Positions 16,790-20,000 of a stretch of DNA of 20,000 nt are shown here, one piece after another. A program made the position numbers and the translations under genes. Each line of letters opens with the position of its first letter. The stretch's first letter is position 1. This DNA is from Prorocentrum cordatum. Lineage: Eukaryota > Sar > Dinophyceae > Prorocentrales > Prorocentraceae. A model generated the notes under the pieces. It saw nothing but the letters and a program-made list of their open reading frames with translations, was not told where the DNA came from and ran no database searches. Where the stretch lies: positions 285,001 to 305,000 of the forward strand of contig CAUYUJ010014763.1 in assembly GCA_963575745.1 (NCBI GenBank). Reading direction: 5' to 3'.

Positions 16790-16819
16790 ACTTCCTCCTC
16801 CTCCTCCTCCTCCTCCTGT
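16790..16819. repeat. (CTC)n microsatellite
   Basis: A short run of CTC triplets upstream of the second RA repeat. Region 16711-16789 is pyrimidine-rich with a C run and no gene. Confidence 0.85.
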
Positions 16820-16867
16820 GCACGCAGTTCTCTTTGCCCCGATTGCGCATAGCACGAAACAGCTCTC

Positions 16868-16996
16868 TGTGGGAGCCGCAGGTCGGCTATGACACGCGTC
16901 CACGGACAGAGAACAATCAGCGCCATGGGAAGGGATGGGAGGGAGGGACAGGATGTCAGATGAGGCGCGATGGCACCCAGCTTGCTCCCCCTCTCC
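16868..16996 (+). repeat. Dispersed repeat RA, copy 2
   Basis: Same landmarks and orientation as 701-828: GACACGCGTCC, CAGCGCCATGG, AGGGATGGGAGGGAGGG and AGCTTGCTCC. Identity is about 80% by eye. It ends just before the TA-flanked element at 17004. Confidence 0.85.
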
Positions 16997-17003
16997 CCCA
17001 CCA

Positions 17004-17182
17004 TACAATCAAAAACCCTAATAAGGACGACGCGCGGTAAGGACGCAAGACCCTGGAAGCCGAAGTTGGGATTTTTGGGGCGGCGGACGACGAAAACCTC
17101 AAGGACGCAAGAGCAAGGAAGAGCAAGGACGCAAGGGTACCCTGAGCAAACTCGCGCGTCCTTATCAGGGTTTTTGACTGTA
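17004..17182. mobile_element. Tc1/mariner-type MITE with TA ends
   Basis: The left end TACAATCAAAAACCCTAA and the reverse complement of the right end TACAGTCAAAAACCCTGA agree over 26 bases with two mismatches. TA at the outer edge with CAGT next to it is typical of Tc1/mariner elements, which duplicate TA. The interior repeats AAGGACGCAAG-type words and has no transposase. It abuts repeat R1 copy e exactly at 17183. Confidence 0.85.
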
Positions 17183-17372
17183 CCCCCGACGTCATGATTT
17201 TTCCGTGACGTCGACCCCCAGAAGTCTCAACCCACTCCCGTGCACGATGGCTGGCCCTTCATCCTGCGCCACTTGTTGATGGCCCCGAGGCCCCGCATGG
17301 GCCTCTGGAGGCCGAAAGCAACGAAAACCCTTCCGCCGTTTTTTTGTTGTTCGTGACCCCAGAGGGAGAACC
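17183..17372 (+). repeat. Repeat family R1, copy e
   Basis: Head CCCCCGACGTCATGATTT with CGTGACGTCGACCCCC. Then GAAGTCTCAACCCACTCCC, GGCCCCGAGGCCC, GCCTCTGGAGGCCGAAA and a CCTTCCGCCG tail. It begins at the outer edge of the Tc1-type element. Confidence 0.88.
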
Positions 17373-17389
17373 AAAACACCTAGACACAA

Positions 17390-17580
17390 ATTTTCGACGG
17401 TCCGCGCGGATTTCTTGGATTTGCGCTGGGCCCCCCTCCCTGGCGCGCGGAGCGCGCCAGGGGCGGCGCAGGAGGCGCCGCCAGGGGGCCCCAGCGCAGA
17501 TCCAAGCAATCCGCGTGGAGCGTCGCAAGTTTAATTATATTGATCTGCTTTTGCCTTCTTCGAGACCCGAGGGGGGGCTT
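17390..17580 (+). mobile_element. Palindromic element family P, copy 3
   Basis: Left arm GGTCCGCGCGGATTTCTTGG (17399 onward) and right arm CCCAGCGCAGATCC to CCGCGTGGAGC (about 17490-17521). The inner hairpins are very clear: CCCTGGCGCGC / GCGCGCCAGGG with a GGA loop (17438-17462) and GGCGGCGC / GGCGCCGCC (17462-17482). An AT-richer tail with TTCTTCGAGACCCGAGG follows. The arms may extend outward through TTTTCGAC / GTCGCAAG. Confidence 0.88.
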
Positions 17581-18404
17581 GGGCCCCCTCCCCCCTGCGC
17601 GTGGCTGACCCCCGCCGCACAGCGCGCCGCCTGCTGCCGCCGGGGGCGCCACCAGCCCCGGCGGCGCGGGCACGGCTGCGCCGCGGCGCCCGCGCCGCGC
17701 CAGCGCCCCAGCGCAGCCTGCGAGGGGCGGCGGCGGGGCGCCACCGACGATGGCCGCCGAGGCGGGCAGGGCGTCGAGGGGCGGCCGCAGGGCGTCGAGG
17801 ATGGCCGCGAGCGGGCAGGTGCTCCTAGAGGGTCCCCAGCAGGAGGGCCCCGGGACGGGAGAGGCGCCTCCTGGAGGCCCAGGGAGGTCCCATAGGGTGG
17901 CCCATGTAGGGTGGCCCCAGGAGCGGCCCCAGGAGCGGCCCCAGGAGCGGCCCCGGGAGGGCCCCGGTGGCCCCAGGATGTGCAGGACGGCCCCGGGGTG
18001 GCTCCAAGAGGGCCCTGGGTGGCCCAGGCTGTTGCACGCTAGTGCTCCCCCAGGTGGGGGAGAGCGTGTGACCAGCGGGCCGGCGGCGCCACATCGCACG
18101 CTGCCTTTGCCACGCCAGCCGAAGGGGGGAAACCCTGGAGGCCTCGCGCGGCAACCCGAGACCCACTTTCCGTCGGATCCTTGCCGGACTCACGTCGGGT
18201 CTACGTCGGGCTCACGCCGCTTGCACGTCGGACTTCATTGTCGGAAGGTCGCCGCGCGAGAGTCGTCCCAGGCCTGACTGGGGCGGACGAGTGGACTAGA
18301 CATCAAGTCATGGTGCGCCGCGCGAGAACTCCAGCATGTTCCTCGTAGGAGATGGCCTCCGAGACGGCACAAATGCAGGTCTGAAATGGACCGGGCCGCG
18401 AAAT
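17581..18404. other. No gene recognised; Ala/Gly/Pro-coding GC-rich DNA
   Basis: Frames are open on both strands (for example + 17750-18277, - 17380-18099) with low-complexity Ala, Gly, Arg and Pro. No domain is visible. Four 12-bp units GGCCCCAGGAGC lie at 17913-17960. CACGTCGG-like words repeat near 18180-18240. Confidence 0.5.
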
Positions 18405-18600
18405 CCCAGACACCTGGCGTCTCGACTTGCTCGAGACACGGGCCCCCCGCCTCTCGACCACTTCCCCAGGACCGGGCTGTCATCCCGAGTCGTTCTTTGA
18501 CGGTCCCGAGGCCCGGTGGGGGCCCCGAGAGGCCGAGAACTATGAAACGTTTCGGTCCCGATTGTTTCGAGACGCCCGATGTCTGGGTTGGATCCAGATG
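18405..18600 (+). repeat. Repeat family R1, copy f
   Basis: Lacks the clean GACGTC head but holds CTCGACCACTTCCCCAGGAC, CGAGTCGTTCTTTGACGG, GTCCCGAGGCCC, GAGAGGCCGAGAAC and the GATGTCTGGGTTGGATCC tail. Confidence 0.75.
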
Positions 18601-19233
18601 GGGCACGGATCGCATCGCCGGAGAGATGTCCCAGGTCGGATCGAGATCGGACCTCCGCGGCTCGCTCGGGCCGGTCGCGGCCGAGGCCGGCGAGTCGAAC
18701 TGCATCGAATCGAATCGGAATCGCGGCGCCGGCAAGGTGCTCCATGATGCCCCACGAGGGCCTCAAAGCTTCTCGAAGAGGCCCCAAGCGAGCTCAGAGG
18801 TGGCTCCAAGAGGCTTCCGAGAGGCTGCCAGAGGCCTCTGGTTTTATCCTGTCGACCTCTTCTTCCACTCTGGGCTCATCGCCTTCCCATCTCCCAACAG
18901 TACACCTAGGCATCATTTCTGAATGGCCGATGGGGTACGCGAGGCGTTAAGAATGTCAATGAGGAGCGCTCAAGAACGCCCACACAAACCACAAGCATGT
19001 CCAGGACCTCGATGCTCGAACCTCAACCCTCAACCCTCAATCCTCGGGCCTCGACAAGGATACAAAGGAAACCGACACCGCTACTCCACAAACCCCCTCC
19101 TGGGGTGCATTCTGACCAGAAGTTCGAAGCGAATCTAGCCGTGGAGGCCCTCCAGGATGCCCAAAGCTGCGTAAACGGAGGACGGGGAGGAAGGGGCCGC
19201 GACATCGGCAGAGTTCCTTCTGATCGGCCCATG
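18601..19233. other. No gene recognised
   Basis: Short degenerate repeats (AGAGGCTTCC-like words at about 18765-18835, CTCAACC words at about 19020-19045) and no protein signature on either strand. Confidence 0.55.
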
Positions 19234-19400
19234 CCCCCGATGTCGTGAAATGTTCGCCACGTGGAACCCACAGAGGTCCCGACCTCTTTTCCAGGACCAG
19301 CTCTTCGTGCTGACTCGATCGCCAGCTGCCCCTGGGGGGCCTGGCGTTGGTCCCCAGAGGCCGAAAACAGCCCAGCAACTTCTGGGGCTGGGGGTCCTCC
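19234..19400 (+). repeat. Repeat family R1, copy g
   Basis: Head CCCCCGATGTCGTGAAATG, then GAGGTCCCGACCTC, TTCCAGGACCAGCTCTTCG, GGGGGGCCTGG and CCAGAGGCCGAAAAC. Diverged but in family order. Confidence 0.75.
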
Positions 19401-19750
19401 GCCTCGAACCGCCCGTGGCGCCCACCCGAGTCCCGAGGGGAAGGCCACATTCTGACGCCAAAATGTCCGCCAGCTGGGACGACGAGGCAAGGACTCCAGC
19501 TTTGCTCAAACAGATATTGGCTGGCCCACGGCCCGCAAAGCCTGGCAGACACGCCTGCAGCTTGCAGCCCTACCCTGCGGCACGACGCAGCGAACACATG
19601 GCAACATCTTGAAACTCACGACCAGGGCCCCAGACGCCACATGTCTACTCCTCTGTGCGAGCCGGATCCGATCTGTGCCGAAGCAGGGCAGAATCGCCCG
19701 TTGTGAAAAAAGTGTGGCGCCAGGGCCCCAGAGGACCACTTCAGACCCAG
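19401..19750. other. No gene recognised
   Basis: I see no repeat family member or protein signature in this stretch. Confidence 0.5.
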
Positions 19751-19940
19751 ACCCCCGACGTCATGACTTTCTCATGACGTCGACCCCGAGCGGTCTGGAC
19801 CCATTCCACAGGACCGGTTTTTCGTCCTGAGTCGTTTTTGACGGTCCCGAGGGACGGTAAGGGCCCCCAGAGACCGAAAAGAATGAAAAACCTCCCGCCG
19901 TGATTTTTACATAACTCGAGGGTGTCTGGGGATCCTTCTA
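19751..19940 (+). repeat. Repeat family R1, copy h
   Basis: The best preserved head: CGACGTCATGA and TCATGACGTCG are exact 11-bp complements around a 5-base loop (19756-19782). Then GTCTGGACCCATTCC, AGGACCGGTTTTTCGTCC, GAGTCGTTTTTGACGGTCCC, AGAGACCGAAAAGAATG and the CCCGCCGTGATTTTTACATA tail. The last 60 bases of the window are CG-rich and unassigned. Confidence 0.9.
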
Positions 19941-20000
19941 AGTCAACGGACTTCTCGCACCGCGCCCCGCGCTGCGCGGCGCGCGGTTCTCCACTGCGCC

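Noticed and set aside
17344-18277. Ala/Arg/Gly-rich proteins on either strand near the third P copy
   Set aside because: They start within repeat sequence, have no domain, and high GC alone keeps these frames open.
1-20000. tRNA, rRNA or spliced-leader genes
   Set aside because: I scanned by eye for the T-loop consensus and for the dinoflagellate spliced-leader sequence and saw none. A covariance-model search was not possible.

Overview
This window looks like nuclear DNA of a eukaryote with a large, repeat-choked, GC-rich genome. A dinoflagellate is the best fit. I see one decayed Ty1/copia retrotransposon of the domain layout I associate with dinoflagellates, several dispersed palindromic repeat families, long trinucleotide tracts, and only one open segment that reads like a cellular protein (an RRM-like domain). 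The repeat units remind me of Prorocentrum-type genomes, but that is recollection and was not checked. There are no bacterial operons, ribosome-binding sites, CRISPR arrays or recognisable tRNA/rRNA genes.

Layout. 1-2.8 kb: noncoding, with a (CAC)n tract, opposed (GGA)n and (TCC)n tracts, a short copia reverse-transcriptase fragment, a palindromic element (family P, copy 1) and an 11-bp GC-rich minisatellite. 2.8-11.6 kb: one old Ty1/copia element on the + strand, in the order gag, aspartic protease, a C5-methyltransferase-like domain, integrase, reverse transcriptase, RNase H. Two direct repeats with TG...CA ends (2823-2973 and 11498-11618) flank it and may be its LTRs. All its genes are broken by frameshifts, stops and lost catalytic residues. 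It is interrupted by about 1 kb of GC-rich DNA in the methyltransferase-like domain, probably by a second GC-rich block before the integrase, and by a 152-bp MITE that splits the integrase with an 8-bp target duplication.

11.6-20 kb: accessory DNA dominated by small repeats. These are a second copy of the same MITE (again with an 8-bp target duplication), a Tc1/mariner-type MITE with TA ends, two more good copies of family P plus a doubtful one, and most of eight copies of a ~170-bp family (R1) whose head is a GACGTC hairpin. A minus-strand segment at 13.5-14.3 kb encodes an Ala/Pro-rich region followed by an RRM-like domain. It has a P element just upstream and an R1 copy just downstream, both inside the same open frame.

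The retroelement genes once worked together in one replication cycle and are now dead. The rest of the window records successive waves of small nonautonomous elements. Three things deserve a second look: the MITE family with exact empty-site logic, the branched fold of family P, and the methyltransferase-like domain carried by the retroelement.
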